Shown here: one piece after another, positions 27,521 to 40,800 of the stretch
How the letters are laid out: every line of letters begins with the position of its first letter
Position numbering within the stretch: position 1 is the first letter of the stretch
Origin: Agelaius tricolor
Taxonomy: Eukaryota > Chordata > Aves > Passeriformes > Icteridae
Direction: 5' to 3'
Assembly: GCA_023055355.1 (NCBI GenBank)
Contig: JALJCS010000009.1
Span: 22,779,001-22,843,000 of the forward strand
Length of the DNA stretch: 64,000 nucleotides
Program-made: the position numbers and the translations under genes
The notes under the pieces: generated by a model
Seen by the model: the letters and a program-made list of their open reading frames with translations, nothing else
What the model was told of the DNA's origin: nothing
Databases searched by the model: none

Positions 27521-28848
27521 AATGCAGAAAGCAGTAACCCTTTGGCCCAGCTAGCCCCCCGCTATCAGATTCCAACAGAGGAATTCTGGGCATGAAGCTT
27601 CACAGAGCAAACAGGTCTCCCGCCTTCTCTAAATGTCTCCCTCTCCCTCTCTCCCTCCCTCTCTGTTGCTGGGAATCCACCCTTACCCAGTGCACCAGGG
27701 ATGATATTTTTGAATTGTGTTTATTTGTTGGCACCCTGGTGTGAAAGCGTTTCCCATCAACTCCATATTAATCTTGTCAGCAGTTTGTGAACATTTTCCT
27801 CTCTGCCCTAAGCAGTCCATGACTTTTGGGTTTCTTGCTCTCTTCCATTCCCACTTCTCATTGTATTTAAAGAGAAAATAATCTTCCTGGTTTTTGTTAA
27901 AGTGACTTCAATCATGTCAAAATAGTAAGACAGGGATTGTTTTAGCCTTAGGAAAAGTGAAGTTAGAAAAGTTCTAAATTGGCTTTTAGAAAAACATAGA
28001 TGGGGATGCAGGTACCTGGTCTTTGCATGTTCAGATGATCATTAAAAATCCTCAGTCATTTGTGCTTGTACTCATTGCAACCTATGCTAGGTTTTCCTTA
28101 TCTTGAAAACTCCAGGGTCACTGCAAACACAAAAAAGTGTATAACTTGAAAATTTTGAGTCCATTACCTATATTCATTGATACAGCCTTTTGTTCATTAT
28201 ACCCATCAATACATTCATACTTCTTTTACTTGATTACCCAAACAAGCCTGGGCATTTTTTGCAATCCCAGATTCATGATCCCTATTTCTTGGGTGCATTG
28301 TGATTTTTATTTCAGTGTTATTTTGAAGAACTGAATTGAGAATATTTGCACTGAACAGTATTCCTCAGGAAAAGGCACTACTAAAATTTCTCTTACTGAT
28401 GATACAATATTGGGAAAGGATGGGAACATTGCATATTGGGAATTATAAAAAAGGTAACTGAGAGCACCCATCACACAGGGACATATCCATCTCCCCTACC
28501 CCCATCAGAGAGGAAGGTGGTCTCCCCACCTCACTGGAAGACTGGAACTAGCAGAAACCCTGTACCTGTTATGCTCGAGAAGATTCAGATGTCCAGATGG
28601 GTCCTGGAGCCATTACCAGAACACCCAGCTATATCTAGGATGGGTAGTGCCAGCTTGAAATAAGCTCTGGCTGATTAAAAGTGGAACTGCTTGCTTATAC
28701 ATCACCCCAGGCTGTATTTACCATCTTATTTTCCTTGCTAAATAGCCCAGCCAAATGCAGAGCTTCAGACCTTCTGGTTCCTCTATGGTAAGAGACCCAT
28801 GTATTTGGAAAACTCAGCACATGCAGTCTCATCCTTCCAGATCTAAAA

Positions 28849-28896
28849 CACAGATGGGCATAATTCAGAGAGGCCTCTGAACTATGCCCATCTGTG
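28849..28896. repeat. 48-bp near-perfect palindrome
   Basis: The left arm opens CACAGATGGGCATA and the right arm closes TATGCCCATCTGTG. Pairing continues inward through TTCAG/CTGAA to a centre at AGAGGCCTC. Twenty-one of the 22 outer pairs are complementary; the single exception (position 15) is an A opposite C. Transcribed, it would form a long hairpin with a loop of about 4 nt. No flanking TA or other target duplication is evident. Confidence 0.9.
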
Positions 28897-29310
28897 AGCT
28901 AACTAAAAGTCTTCTGTAGCTGTTTGGCATTCATATGATGGTAGTAACTCTCAGCCTTTCCACCTGCATTAGAGTGTGACCTTTGTGGGGACTCAGCCAC
29001 TGTGCCATTACAATTCATGCTTTCATTACTTCACAAGCAGATCACTGTTATGTACCAGGGAGGGGCTGATACTTGAAGTAAATTCCATACAGATGGGAGT
29101 GGGAAGTATTATTTGCCTTCTAAAGGAGCATCTCCCTGAGATAATGTGTCCCTACAGCCCTAGGATTTGTACCACATGCCTATTAGGCTCCAACTTTCTC
29201 TTTTTGACCCAAAATAGGTAGAACCAATATGCATAAAACATCCCCTCTTCCCAGGATCCTGTCCTCACTGAAGCTAGGGATGGCTGACAAATCCAGACCC
29301 AGAATCTCCA

Positions 29311-29390
29311 TATCAATCATATCATATCATATCATATCATATCATAATCATAATCATATCATAATCATATCAGAATCATATCAATCATAC
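29311..29390. repeat. (ATCAT)n pentanucleotide repeat
   Basis: A core of perfect ATCAT/ATATC pentamers at about 29316-29345, followed by interrupted ATAATC and AATCAT variants to 29390. This is a simple tandem array with decayed right half. Confidence 0.95.
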
Positions 29391-31164
29391 AATATCTTTT
29401 CTTCTTTGTGGTGTCCAAAATTCCCCAGATCTGTCAGCCTTTTTGATACACCATATAAATTGTTTATATGACCAGTGTTTCAGGAAAAGGATCGGCTATA
29501 GAATAGAAGGCAAAGAATAAGCTTTTATCTATGTGAAGGAAAGTGGATAGTGGTTTGAATTTATTGTGTTGGGTTATCTGAGCAAGAATACTTTGTGATG
29601 CTGGCTGACAGATGTTTTGTAAGAATTTGATAAGTACCTTATCAATGCTGTATTCAGAATTCTATTGTTAAAAAGCATTTCACAGTAGGCAAACAGATTA
29701 TGATCCCAAACAGAGAGGCCAATGACTTGACTGCAAAATTAGCAACCTGCTTCCTGTGGACTGAAAGTCACTCTGATTTTCTCTTTGACAGCCAGGTTTT
29801 TCTACCACACTGTGGAGCTGTCTGCTTCAAGGTAGTTTCTGCCTCCCTTCAAATACCAAGAGAAAGATTGTGCTAAGCACTGAAAAGTGCAGCAAGGTGA
29901 GTAATCTTGTACTGGTTAAAGATTAGAAATGCAACAGGCAGAGGGCATGTGACCCTTTAGATGCTTTAAATTCAACTAATTCCATAACTCAGCCTCCTCC
30001 TGCAAGATTTCATTAGCAAGGAAGATTTAATTTGCTTCCTGTCTGAATACTCATCTCCTTGTTCTGCTAACAGAGCTACATATTTCCATTCTGAGTTCTG
30101 ATAGCACCTCTGCTACCAAATTTACATCAGATGCAAGTGTGCCACTTTGTTTTTTATGTCAGCATCACCCTGGCTGGGACTAATGTGGCTTTGTGTGCCA
30201 CAGGGCTGCAGCTTTTTCTTTTATTTCTGCCAATGAGTCCTGCATAAAAGGTTTTGCCAAAGTCTAAAAACGTGCAAAACTGATGACATAATTGTGGGAG
30301 AGTCTACAGAATATGAAGCAGGATTAGGATACTATCAACAAATCAGAATTTAAGTATTGTTCCACTGGGCAAGGAGTGTTTTCAATTAATTTGTAATTAA
30401 ATAAGGGAAGCAATTTAGTGAACTCAGAGAGATATTCCAGCAAACGGTTTATCTCATCAGTCTGAACCACACATTCCTCCAGAACAGGATCATTGTTTAG
30501 ATCTTGGGCATGTTATATGATCTGACCTATAGGAGTAATTCAATAAAACATCAATATTTTCCTTCTATTAACCCTCAGTGTCATGCTGAATGGAGAGAGC
30601 TGCCTCTGCCTCCCTTCACAGTCCCCATTAGATCTGTACCCACTCTAACTGGTTGGACAGGTGTTATCACTAAGCAGCCTGGGGCTTTCAAACCAGACAC
30701 ATTCTCCAGCCAATTTGCAGCAGCACTGATGTGTGGAGGAATGGAGATGAAGCAACGGAGGGACAAACAGAGGACAGAGAAGGATGAAGGGGAAACACAC
30801 ACTGCTTTCACAGTGGAAAACATAGTGTCAGTGAAGAGATTTCCAACTGACAAGATTTGCTATTTTTCTCTCAAAATATTCTTTATAAAATCCTTTTTCA
30901 ATTAGACCCAGAAGTATAAGGTAGTTTAAGAGGACCTGAGAAAAGATGAGCAATTCCAGATGGAGTTCTATGCATTAATATATTCAGGCAGGCAGAGCAG
31001 GGATTTGTTGATTGTTTAAAGGGCTTAGTGCAACAGCTGGGCACATTTTGTGTATGACCAAAAGTAAGAGACACAAGTGAATGCTGATGTCCAGACATCT
31101 GGCCTTATAGCTATTGTTCTTGGCTTTTTCTCTTTTTTTTCATAGCCAGAATTATTCCATTAAG

Positions 31165-31410
31165 TAGACTGAGGGGGGAATGAAAATTATTACATGAGAG
31201 AGGAGCCAATATAAGAGATTTAGGAGATAATTAAAAGGCAGAGTAAGAAAGAAAAACAAAATGAGGTGCAAAGTGAGCATAAGGAGATACAGCAGGAGAC
31301 GAAACAGGTACAGAACTGAAGAATAAAAATGTTGGGGACAGGGAATTAGAGAAAGGATTGAATGAAGTAGTAGGAGACAACACGGGCAGAGGAGTAAAAA
31401 GAGGACCATA
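31165..31410 (+). repeat. Purine-rich block
   Basis: A/G-dominated + strand stretch (for example AAGGAGATACAGCAGGAGACG). The - strand open frame 31152-31418 reads as a Leu/Phe/Ile-rich peptide resembling a membrane segment only because of the T/C bias. Confidence 0.65.
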
Positions 31411-32029
31411 ATAACCATATGCTGTTAAAGACTTATTGAAAACTGCTGCTAAAGAAATGAAGACATAGACACATTTGGGATAGATTTTTTTCCCTTTTCA
31501 GGTCTCCACTCACTTTTCCTTCTCCTCTCCCTCTCTGTTCCTAGCCTTCCCTGCCTGGTCATGGTCATATTCATGGTAAGACACTTGTTCAGAAAATTAA
31601 CTTAAAAAAAAAAAAAAAGAAAGAAAAGAAAAAATAATTTATAGGCATTTTTTTCTCATATTGATCATATTCTGAGATATATATTTTTTTAAGTTGTAAT
31701 AGTATTAATGTTCAAAGGAAAATATAGTCCTATCAGAAAGAATGGCTTTTGAGTCAGGACTGTTCCTCATTTTCTCATTGTGAAAACTATCAAAGCTTGG
31801 CCAAGTTCAAAGGTCACATTTTTATATGGGCAGGTCAGAGCTGTGCATGTGAAGTCACTGAGGATTTTGTGCATTCCCTGCATGCATAACAAGTCAAGTA
31901 AGTTGCTTCTTATAGTTAATAGTTGCTCCTGTAGTTAATTGTGGTAGGACAGACTCCCCTCAGGACTGTGATGATCTGCTACTGGCAATCAGAGAAAATG
32001 GTGGAGAAGACCTACTGAGTGGAAACAGA

Positions 32030-32470
32030 TGTGGAGGGGAGAGGGAAGAGGGAAGGAATAAAACCTAGCTGATACTGAGCAGGAAATTGATGGAATACTC
32101 AGGACAGGAATCTGAGTAAAAGGGAAGGCCACATTCAGAAGAGTAGAGGAGGAGGCATCTGAAAAGAAAAGACTTGGGGAGAAGGATGGAGTCACAAGCT
32201 ATTTGGAAACCTGTCAGATGAAGAGGTGTGGCAGGAGAGAGATTAATTCTAGAAAGAGTTGTGTGCAAGGTAAAAGAGTTGGTCTACATAGAGCCCGAGG
32301 CTGGAGAGGGAGCAGAGCATACAGAAGACAGAAAAAAGAGTGAACACCAAGGGAGATTGAAGATTCTGAGAAGCTGGAGTGGGACAGAGCAACAGAGAGT
32401 GAGAAACACAGGTAGGGAGAAATTACTGTAAACTCAGCATGGAAGAGAAACACTGATCAGTGAACTACTC
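32030..32470 (+). repeat. Purine-rich block
   Basis: About 440 bp of A/G-dominated + strand sequence (for example GGAGGGGAGAGGGAAGAGGG). The open frames on both strands here (such as 32214-32453 on -, rich in Leu, Ser and Phe) reflect this bias and not coding. Confidence 0.7.
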
Positions 32471-33944
32471 AATGCTAGTGACACAAATCAGAGAAAGGGG
32501 TCAGAGACAAGCTGAGCCAAGAACCTGGGGCAGGCATGGGGGAGAAGGGATTGAACTTCAATATATACCTATGAACAGGAAAAAGGAAGAACTGCAGCAA
32601 GGTTCAGGGAACCAAGATGGAACACAAGGATCACAGCATGTTTGGAGATGGCAGAGGGGATCCACTGTGATCACAGTCCCCATGGGAGCAAAGTCTGCAT
32701 CTCACCATTCCTCTGCTGCCACACATTCTCTCCAAAATCCAATAGTTTGGGGTAGTACAAATTGTATGACCTCATCTCTTTTTCATGCTCCTTCACCACC
32801 ACATAGCAAACCTCTGCTGTTACCAGTTGTTTCATTAGCTCAAGTGGGGCTTCAGAAAGTGACCTTAAGTTATCAGTTGTTAAGGATGTCAGTGTGATCC
32901 TACATAACTGGTTTATTTTTCCTTGAGCTCACCTTTCCTCTTTGAGGCCTAGGAACATAATTCAGAAAAATATTTTAAGACAATACTATTGAACTGTTAA
33001 GGTCAAAGACTCTTAAGTTGTTAAAAATAAGCACAGCATTGTGAGGTATGTATCAGGTCAAAAGTATGAGGTTATGCTACTGTATGAATTTAACCCTGTT
33101 TTTCATACAGTTTATCCTGTCATGTTGTATTAATTTCTATTTTGTATCTAACAGTGAACTCAATCTCCAGCTTGATTTTTAGTACGCTGAGACACAGTGT
33201 TCAAAATACCTAGAAATGGTTCCAAACAAAAAATATTTGTCTGCATCCTTCTTCAGCTACACACCTTGCAAAGAAAATTACTATGACAGGAAACATAACT
33301 TCCAGAGGTCCTCTCTTTCTTTAGAAAGTTCTCCTTTCCTACTCCAGCAGCTGTAGTTCATCCTGCCCCTCTAAAGCTCCTTGAGGTAGGTCCCTTTAAG
33401 CTATGGAGTGGCCTTGGTAATTTAAAGTTAAATACTGCTTGAAAAATCAGATCATATTTTCCCATTTCCATTTAGCGATGGGTCCTCATCTAAGTGTGAC
33501 TCAAGTTTCTCTGCCCACTCCTGAAACAATTGTGTGCTGTTATGTCTTATTTAACTCAGAAATCTGAAAAGAGATTGCTTTCCTCCTGGAGAGACCAGGC
33601 AGGACTGGGTTACAAAACAACACAAACCTATGGGCACATAAGAATTGACTTGGTTGTGGTGCTGTGGTTTTGTATTTACAGTCTGCCCAACTACAAGCAT
33701 GGAACACAGCCACAGACTTGGCTTGTTCATCTTTGTTTTGGTTGCACCAACACCTATAAATGAAACAAAAAACCCAGAAAAGGATTTCTGATCTTAACCA
33801 CTGCTGAGCCTTTGCCCAGCTGTACAACTTCTGGCTTTCCCTCATATAATTATGGAAGGACCAGAAGCTCAATCCTCATATTTGAACCTTCCCCTCTGCA
33901 GAAGGGAAAACAGTAGTTCTTATGAGAAGCCAAACAATACAGAT

Positions 33945-34135
33945 GATAGGGCCACAAGAAGCCATTGTGATCATCTGCTCCAGTCTCCTGCATAAGGCAT
34001 AGGGCTTCCTTCAATTATCTTATCTTTGAGTTATAGTGTCTATTACAGGATAATAAAACATTCAGTTTTGCCTGTTCCACATTAAATACATGCTGCCTTG
34101 TTTCCAGTCTGAACCAGTCTTGAGTTTTACCCACT
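33945..34135 (-). mobile_element. Ancient CR1 fragment, antisense
   Basis: GGCCACAAGAAGCCATTGTG, ATCATCTGCTCCAGTCTCCTG and CATAAGGCATAGGGCTTCC, and further on TTGTTTCCAGTCTGAACCAG, follow the reverse complement of the old amniote CR1 3' end. It belongs to the same old class as the copy near 5.9 kb and shares the same ordered landmarks. Internal deletions are likely, because the consensus spacing is shortened. Confidence 0.75.
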
Positions 34136-34784
34136 GCAGAATATCAGGAGTTTGTTAGCTGCACTGAAGAGGTCTACAGTGAAGAGACCTGGTCCTCAGT
34201 TTGCCTTACCTGTCACACTTGAATGACAGGATAACTCCACTGAATGGTGTCATCTCAGTAGTGCGGCTCCAAAAAAACCATGGACTTGAACACCAGTCAT
34301 CAATGACCCCCTGGCTCCTTACAGAGCATTACAGAGCATTGCTGAGAGAGACCATTCCTTTCAAAGCCCATGGGGATTCATAGCAGGAAAGACGCTATGA
34401 CTTTCAAAACACTGAAAATTGTTTATAATTGATGTGGTCACTTATAAATAGCTCCCACTTGATGTCATGTGGCCAGCTTAATTAAGTAGTGCAGAGCATG
34501 TGCGGTCACTCACCTCAGATAGAAAAATCTGTATTGGGCCTTCACCCTAATGTGAATTTCCTGACCTGACAGATGGGGATTGAGTGTCTGTTTATGCCAA
34601 GAGGAGTTTGCTAACATTATTCCTCTAATTACTAATTATACCAGTGAAAGGGGCTTTACGGCCAGAGTCCTGGATACGTGAAACTTGATCATCAGAGATT
34701 TGCAGGAAAGATGGAAGATTGATGGGTGACATCAAACAGCTGACAAGGAGGCCAAGGCAGCCAGACGGACAGCAGCTGCTCCAA

Positions 34785-34841
34785 GGGGCTTTGGGGGGTG
34801 GGAGGGGGCAGCTGCTCAGGGGGGACAGGGGTCTGTGGGGG
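34785..34841 (+). repeat. G-quadruplex-prone cluster
   Basis: Seven G runs of three to six bases. The first four (GGGG CTTT GGGGGG T GGG A GGGGG) satisfy the usual four-tract quadruplex rule with loops of at most four bases; the second group follows after ten bases. Confidence 0.8.
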
Positions 34842-37800
34842 AGCAGCACTAAGGAGAACAAGCCATTTTAAAATTTTGCACCCCCCTGTCATTTCAGATA
34901 TGAATGGGTCTAATCTCCTTGGGCTTGAAGCTGCCTGGGAGAGTGCGTCCCCCAACAGGTGCTAAGGCAAGGGCAGAGCAGCGGGGCTGAAGGCAGTCGC
35001 TGCTGCAGAGGGGCACCAGCTTCAGCTGCAGCACAGGGCTCCATAGGACACTGTGAAAAGTGGATCGAAGAGGAGGTGGAGGATGTAAAACAGCTCCTCT
35101 GGGCCTCAGGTTTTTCAGATCCAAGCCTGAATCTCAGTGTGTCTATTCCCTGAGGCCCCAGGAAACCTGTCCCAGTCAGCTACAGAGTGAGGCCAAGGAC
35201 ACTGTGAAAAGCTCCCTTGCACGGCAGTTTCCTTCTCTGAAAGAGACAGAGCTTGCATAATATCATCAAGCTGCATCAACACCTCTTTAAGGGACCAGAC
35301 CTAAATCATCCTGGTGGTCTGTGTCTCAAAGGTGGCATCAGCATGTCGCCTGATTTTATGAAAGATATTTGGGCAGGGCTGGTCTGTGCTTCCTCTGCCC
35401 TGCCAGCATCTGGTGGGCTGGTGACTGGTACTGCACCACAGGGCTTGTACAAGTTCAGCCTCCAGGGATCCTGCCATAGTGTACTTTATGTGGTCTGCAA
35501 ACTACTGGTTTTCTTAGCATTCTTGGGAATCACAGGGATCGGCTGCCAGAGCTTCCCCTACATGCTGTGTTGCCTAAACTTCAGCTTTCCCCAGCTGCAG
35601 CCACCCTGCCTGTGGAGACTCTGTGAAGACATGGAGACTCCCACCCCAACAGGATCCTTCTGCTGGAGGAGTTAAACCACCATCTTGAATGATATTCCCT
35701 GAGTGGACACATAAGTCCTCGTGCTCGCACAGCTACTCCTGTCCCCACCATGAAGAGGATTAATTATCATAGCCCACATCACTACATTAGCAAGCCAAAG
35801 CCCATATCCTGCCCAAACCCTCTACTGTACAAACCAAGCAGAGGGACCACTGGAAACACATAAACTGGGAGTCTACTGAGAAGCTGAGAGAAAACAGCTT
35901 TCACTGCCCTGGAGAAGTGGGCATCTGGCTGATTTGTATAATGTTAATTAAAAATCTATCCTTGAAAAGGGACAAGTGCTTGGTTTTGCATTCCACAAAT
36001 ATGAAGGAAGTATGGAAAAAAACAGTGAACTCTCCTTATGAAAATTGGGTTTTGTACAATGTAACAGAACACAGTAGCATTAGCATAGGGATGAGTAGAT
36101 CTGTGATATTAGAAACTTTTCCACTAGTACAGTAAGCTGAATTTCAAAGTGGTATCATACACAGTGTACATCAAAACATAAATAAACTCTACTGCCATCT
36201 AGCCAATAATCGAGGTCTCTACCATAAGATCTGTCTCAGGTAACAAGTCAACCTTTCACAAGATTTGTTAGAATATTTTCATAATTTGGAGCATTTTCCA
36301 AAGGTCTAGGTCATGAGTGTGAGTCTGAAACAAGCAAATGGTAAGATAGGAAATACTGTAGTTTCATGATTCAGCATGTACACAGATCCCACTGTTTCTG
36401 CTCCAGGTGAAATGCAGAGGTTAACTCTGTAACATGTATACCTGTTCCTGAAGGATGGTATCCCTACTGATGTTTGCTTTCCTATGTTTGTACTTTTCAT
36501 AGATACAAAGTACTGAGCATATGTTAGCTTAGAGAACAGTCTTGCTCTTCCACTGCTATCAACAATCTCTCCTGAGTTTTGCAGCTCCAGCTTTACAAAT
36601 GCATACTGAACCACACTGAAAATATGGGTATTTAACATTACAACTAGCTTTGCTTTGTCTTGTTCTTTCTTTCTTAAATGTATGTTTTAGACATACTATG
36701 GTACAAAAGTGTCTTATGCACTTAGAAAAAAACACTCAAAAAACACCACCTCAGATTCTCATACATAACTCAGAAAGCAGCTGGGCAAAATATGTCAAAT
36801 TTGATCTTTATCAGGCTGATAAGCTAGTCTTTTAAAAAGTCTGATGCAAGTGAGTTCCAGGGCTTCCCATCTAGGTTAGGAGCCTTTTAAAATGCGATTA
36901 AAATATTCTATTTCCCCACTGACTTGAGGAAAATAATGGATTAAAGTGTGTGCATAATGTTTCTTCCTTTCAACAATTCTTTAAATTCTAAATAGATAAG
37001 TGAAGGTTTAGATACCAGCATGGGAGGATGGGCAAATGAATGGGTTAAGGCAGGTGAAGACATCTCAGTTTAAAAAGACATTGAACACATAGCATTGTCT
37101 CAAATGGTAATATTGCCATGCCTCCTCACTTGTTGCGTATTTGCATTAAGAGAATTTGAATTATTTTCTTCCAGCTTCAAATGCCTGCCTTTAGTGTATT
37201 CTCACACTTCACCATACTTCAAGCTGTACAGACTGCTTTGTTTGTGTGTTGGAGCAGTGATGCAGTGGCTCCCAGGGTTCTGAGCCCTGTCACTCCTTTG
37301 TTTTCTCCATTTGCCTTCGCATCACTTCTATAGATAAAATCAGGATCAGGAATATACCCATTCTTTCAGAAGATCACTCTGTTCCTGGCTAGTTGATGAA
37401 ATATCAATGATGATCAAACGAAACCTCGACGAATGCCTCCCAAAGGCTAAGCTGCATCATCAATAGTCCTTTATCTTGAACACTTGGGGGAAAAAATTGG
37501 TTTATGGCACTGTGAAGCCTTCAACCATTTTTACATGTTCTGAAAAGCAAAAAAGGACAGTGCTTTCTACAGGGCACTCCACTGTTCTTGGCAGGAAAGA
37601 TCTCCAAGTCTCTGATTTGAACAGGATCCCAGTACATGTAGTGAATCAACTGACTAACATTTCCTTAAAATCTATTAGAACCACTGGATGAGAAGTGCTG
37701 AAAATCATACCTACTGCATGTTCATAATCCACTCATTCTGGGCAGAAAAGAAGAGTAATCCTCCTCCGTCTGCCCTGTTTTTTCCCTATCAGACAGCACT

Positions 37801-40800
37801 CTGATCAGAGGCAAGGATACCTCCGGTGATCCAGGGCATGTGGGCAAAGATGAGCAAGGCAGGTACAAGAGCTCAGGTCGCTCAAGGTGTCTGGGGAGCT
37901 CAGTGCCTACAGATCTGGGCTTCAGCCTCTTGTTCAAAGCATCTAGAATTACCTGAACTCTGATGGCAAGGTCTGAATGAGGTAAGTGCTGAGCTTTAGT
38001 AGTCAATAATTTCCTTACTTCAGAACTGATAGCTTTTCCCACAGCGAACTTAGTGCCCCCAAACAACCAACAGAGATATATTTGCTCCAGCTTGGAATCT
38101 CAAGTACTGAGCTCCAGAAAGTAACACAAAGTGCTGATTGTGCCTTTTGTGCAAAAGCTGTTATGATCTCCAAAGTATGATTCCATCACCTCTGAAACGA
38201 AAACCACTCTAGGAGTGATTCATTTTCAGAGTAGTCTTTTATTCCACCCAAACTCTCACACTTTTTGGTGGCAAAGTTCTGTCTTTGTAGTGTTGTCTAA
38301 ACAACATTACACTAGAAGACTTTCAATTTCAGTTAATTAACCTTCTGTTCTGAAAGTCAATATTTGCTGTTACAAAATAAAAAAAAAATTAAAAGATCAA
38401 TTAAATCTTGCAAATGTTAGCTGTTTGTCTAAATGAAAACCAGACAAGCTGCAGCTCATTGATCCACACTGGTAGTAATGGTACTCAAGGTTTACTAGTG
38501 AGGGTTTGCAGTAAAAATAACTAATTTGTCAGTGTTTTCTTTAAATTATTATTGTTTAGTCATCAGAGGATTTTGTGGGATGACAAAGAAAAGCAAAGAT
38601 AATTCAAGGCAAGTGAAAAAATATGTTTTCACCAAAAAAAGCTTTCTATTGGCATGTAACTTATATTTTAGAGAAAACTAAGAAGTCTGCTTTCTTTCAT
38701 TTTGCTCACAGTCCTCATTTGACATACCCAATGACTAACACAATGACATTACAACATTTACATAATCCAAGCCTAAGTGTGCAGTTGAGAATTAGACTTT
38801 AGACGCTGTAGCTAGTACATTGGGCCAAACTGCTGAGCTCAACTGTTTATCTCAAATCTAGCCACATTATTTTCAAATGCTGACTACTACCTCTCTTAAA
38901 AATCACTGGATACAAAAGTAAATACTAAGGATGCATGATCTGAAAGCACTGGCACAAGCAAGTCAATGCATCTGGAGCATGGCCAGATGTTAGTTATGCA
39001 CTACCTTTTCCATTAATGTCCCTCCATATCTTGCATCCCTGCCACAGTAAATGTTTTGCTTTGTCTGAAGTAATGAGATGGAGAGAGATGGAAAAAAGCC
39101 TGCTTTTTCATTTTGACTAATCTTAATGTGAGTTAAGGAATTTGACTGATGGGAATTAGTGCTAACACAGTTTGTTAACTAAGAAAAGTGTTAATTAGAA
39201 ATGCTTTTGAACTCAATCTCTGCAATGATATAATATAAAAATTTGCCACATTTCATTTGTTTAAAGCTTACTGAATCCATATGAATGGCTGGTCATGGCA
39301 GAAGCTATCCAAAGTTGATGATAAAGCATTACCAAATCTTTCTAACTTTTATTTATTATACAGCATCTGTCAGTAATAAGTGGAGATTTTACATTAAAGC
39401 AAGTGTTACCATCTCATAGAGATGAAAATACTGTTTCTCTTTCCTAAAATTATTTAATTTGATTTTTAAATAAATAGTTCTCTGAGAATTAAATCACTCT
39501 GACAGAGCCTTGGTTTTGCAGTGATTTGCAGAAAAAGAGACACCATAAATTATTTCAACTTCCCATATTGTTAAGACTTGCTAAAATCTTGCACAAAGGA
39601 TACATATGTGGACTTTGGTGGGGCAGAAAACTGTTCTTTTTCGTGGTTATTTCACATAACTGCATAGTGTCCTTCCAAAGAACCTGAAGAATGCTACTCC
39701 CTTACAGATAATTCCACAAAGGTAAGCCACATTTCATAGTACTTCCAACTCTCATTGTCTTGGTAGGATGGTGCAAGATGAGGCCCTGGCAGGCAGAGAC
39801 TGCCAATAGCCTGCTCATCTCCATCACCTGGTTCTCACCATACTTTTCCTAGTAACAGGGGCTACAACAGTTGCAGATGGCACTGTACAGGCTCAGGGCT
39901 ACATCCTGATGCCCTTAGGAGTAAGCAAAATCTGGAATTACACAGACTTTCTACAGGAGGGCTCACAAATTTTAGGCTTTGAACTACCCTGCAACAGCCC
40001 TACCAGCTATTGCAGAAGCCAGCCTTTCCATGTTCTTTTATTTCATTTAATTGCCTGGGAAATGGAGGTAGTGGGGTGCCCAGTAAAGAACAAGAGAGGA
40101 GGCATTCCAGCACAGCTGATGAGGAAGAAGACCACACCTGCACAAATATGTTAATTGGAGCACTGTGCTTGGAGTTCACAGGATGGGGTTCTTGGCGGGT
40201 GTAGCTCAGATCACATGGACCAGCTGTGTCTAGAAGCAAGGACTGGCAGAAGAGAAGTGCTGGTGAAAGATGAGCTCCTGCTGGGCAATACTGGATTTGA
40301 TTCTTTATGGTCCCACAGTGTGCAGTCCAGCTTGAAATCTGGAGATGCAGGATAAGAAAAGCTGGTGAAATAGGATTGAGGCAGGTGGGGAAGAGAGAAG
40401 CACAGGATGGCTTCTAGTCTGCAGTTTGGAGACAGTAGCTGTCCTTCAGGGTTATGAAAGAGTAAAGGATTTAGTGGGTGACACTGTGAGGCACGATAGT
40501 GTTTTGTGATATAGCCCTTGGACCGGGAAGTTTAGTCATGGCTGTTCTATAAAGCACATTTCAGGCACTGAAATGACTGAGAGCCAAAATGGAGCAGGAA
40601 ATAGTCATTACTCCATGTGCTTCTTTCCAAAATGTACTCACTGAACCAGATCTACTGGGGGGTGTATATGCTTAGGAAAATGGTTTAGAAAGAAAAATAA
40701 AGTCAAAGCAACAGTTTCAGCATAGTCTATAATGTGGCAATTTAGTTATTCTGCCATTAGACATCACCTTAAGAAAATCCAGCTAAAAACTAAAAGTTCA

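Larger units (their letters stand above)
19701..33944. other. Intergenic gene desert, no gene recognised
   Basis: About 14 kb without a supportable exon or RNA gene. It contains the poly(A) tract, the pentamer array, the 48-bp palindrome, most purine-rich blocks and an A-rich tract at 31604-31636. The 20400-20850 part is particularly AT-rich, with many TAAT-type words. This may hold conserved regulatory elements, which single-sequence reading cannot show. Confidence 0.65.

Noticed and set aside
29311..29390. Short direct-repeat array as a CRISPR-like structure
   Set aside because: A simple pentanucleotide microsatellite in a vertebrate genome; there are no unique spacers.
31152..31418. Leu/Phe/Ile-rich - strand frame resembling a membrane protein
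   Set aside because: The hydrophobicity comes from the purine-rich + strand block; no homologue or start context is recognised.
35253..35675. 140-codon + strand frame
   Set aside because: One of the longest in the desert, but with no recognised domain, splice context or codon signature. A frame of this length is expected by chance in 64 kb at moderate GC.
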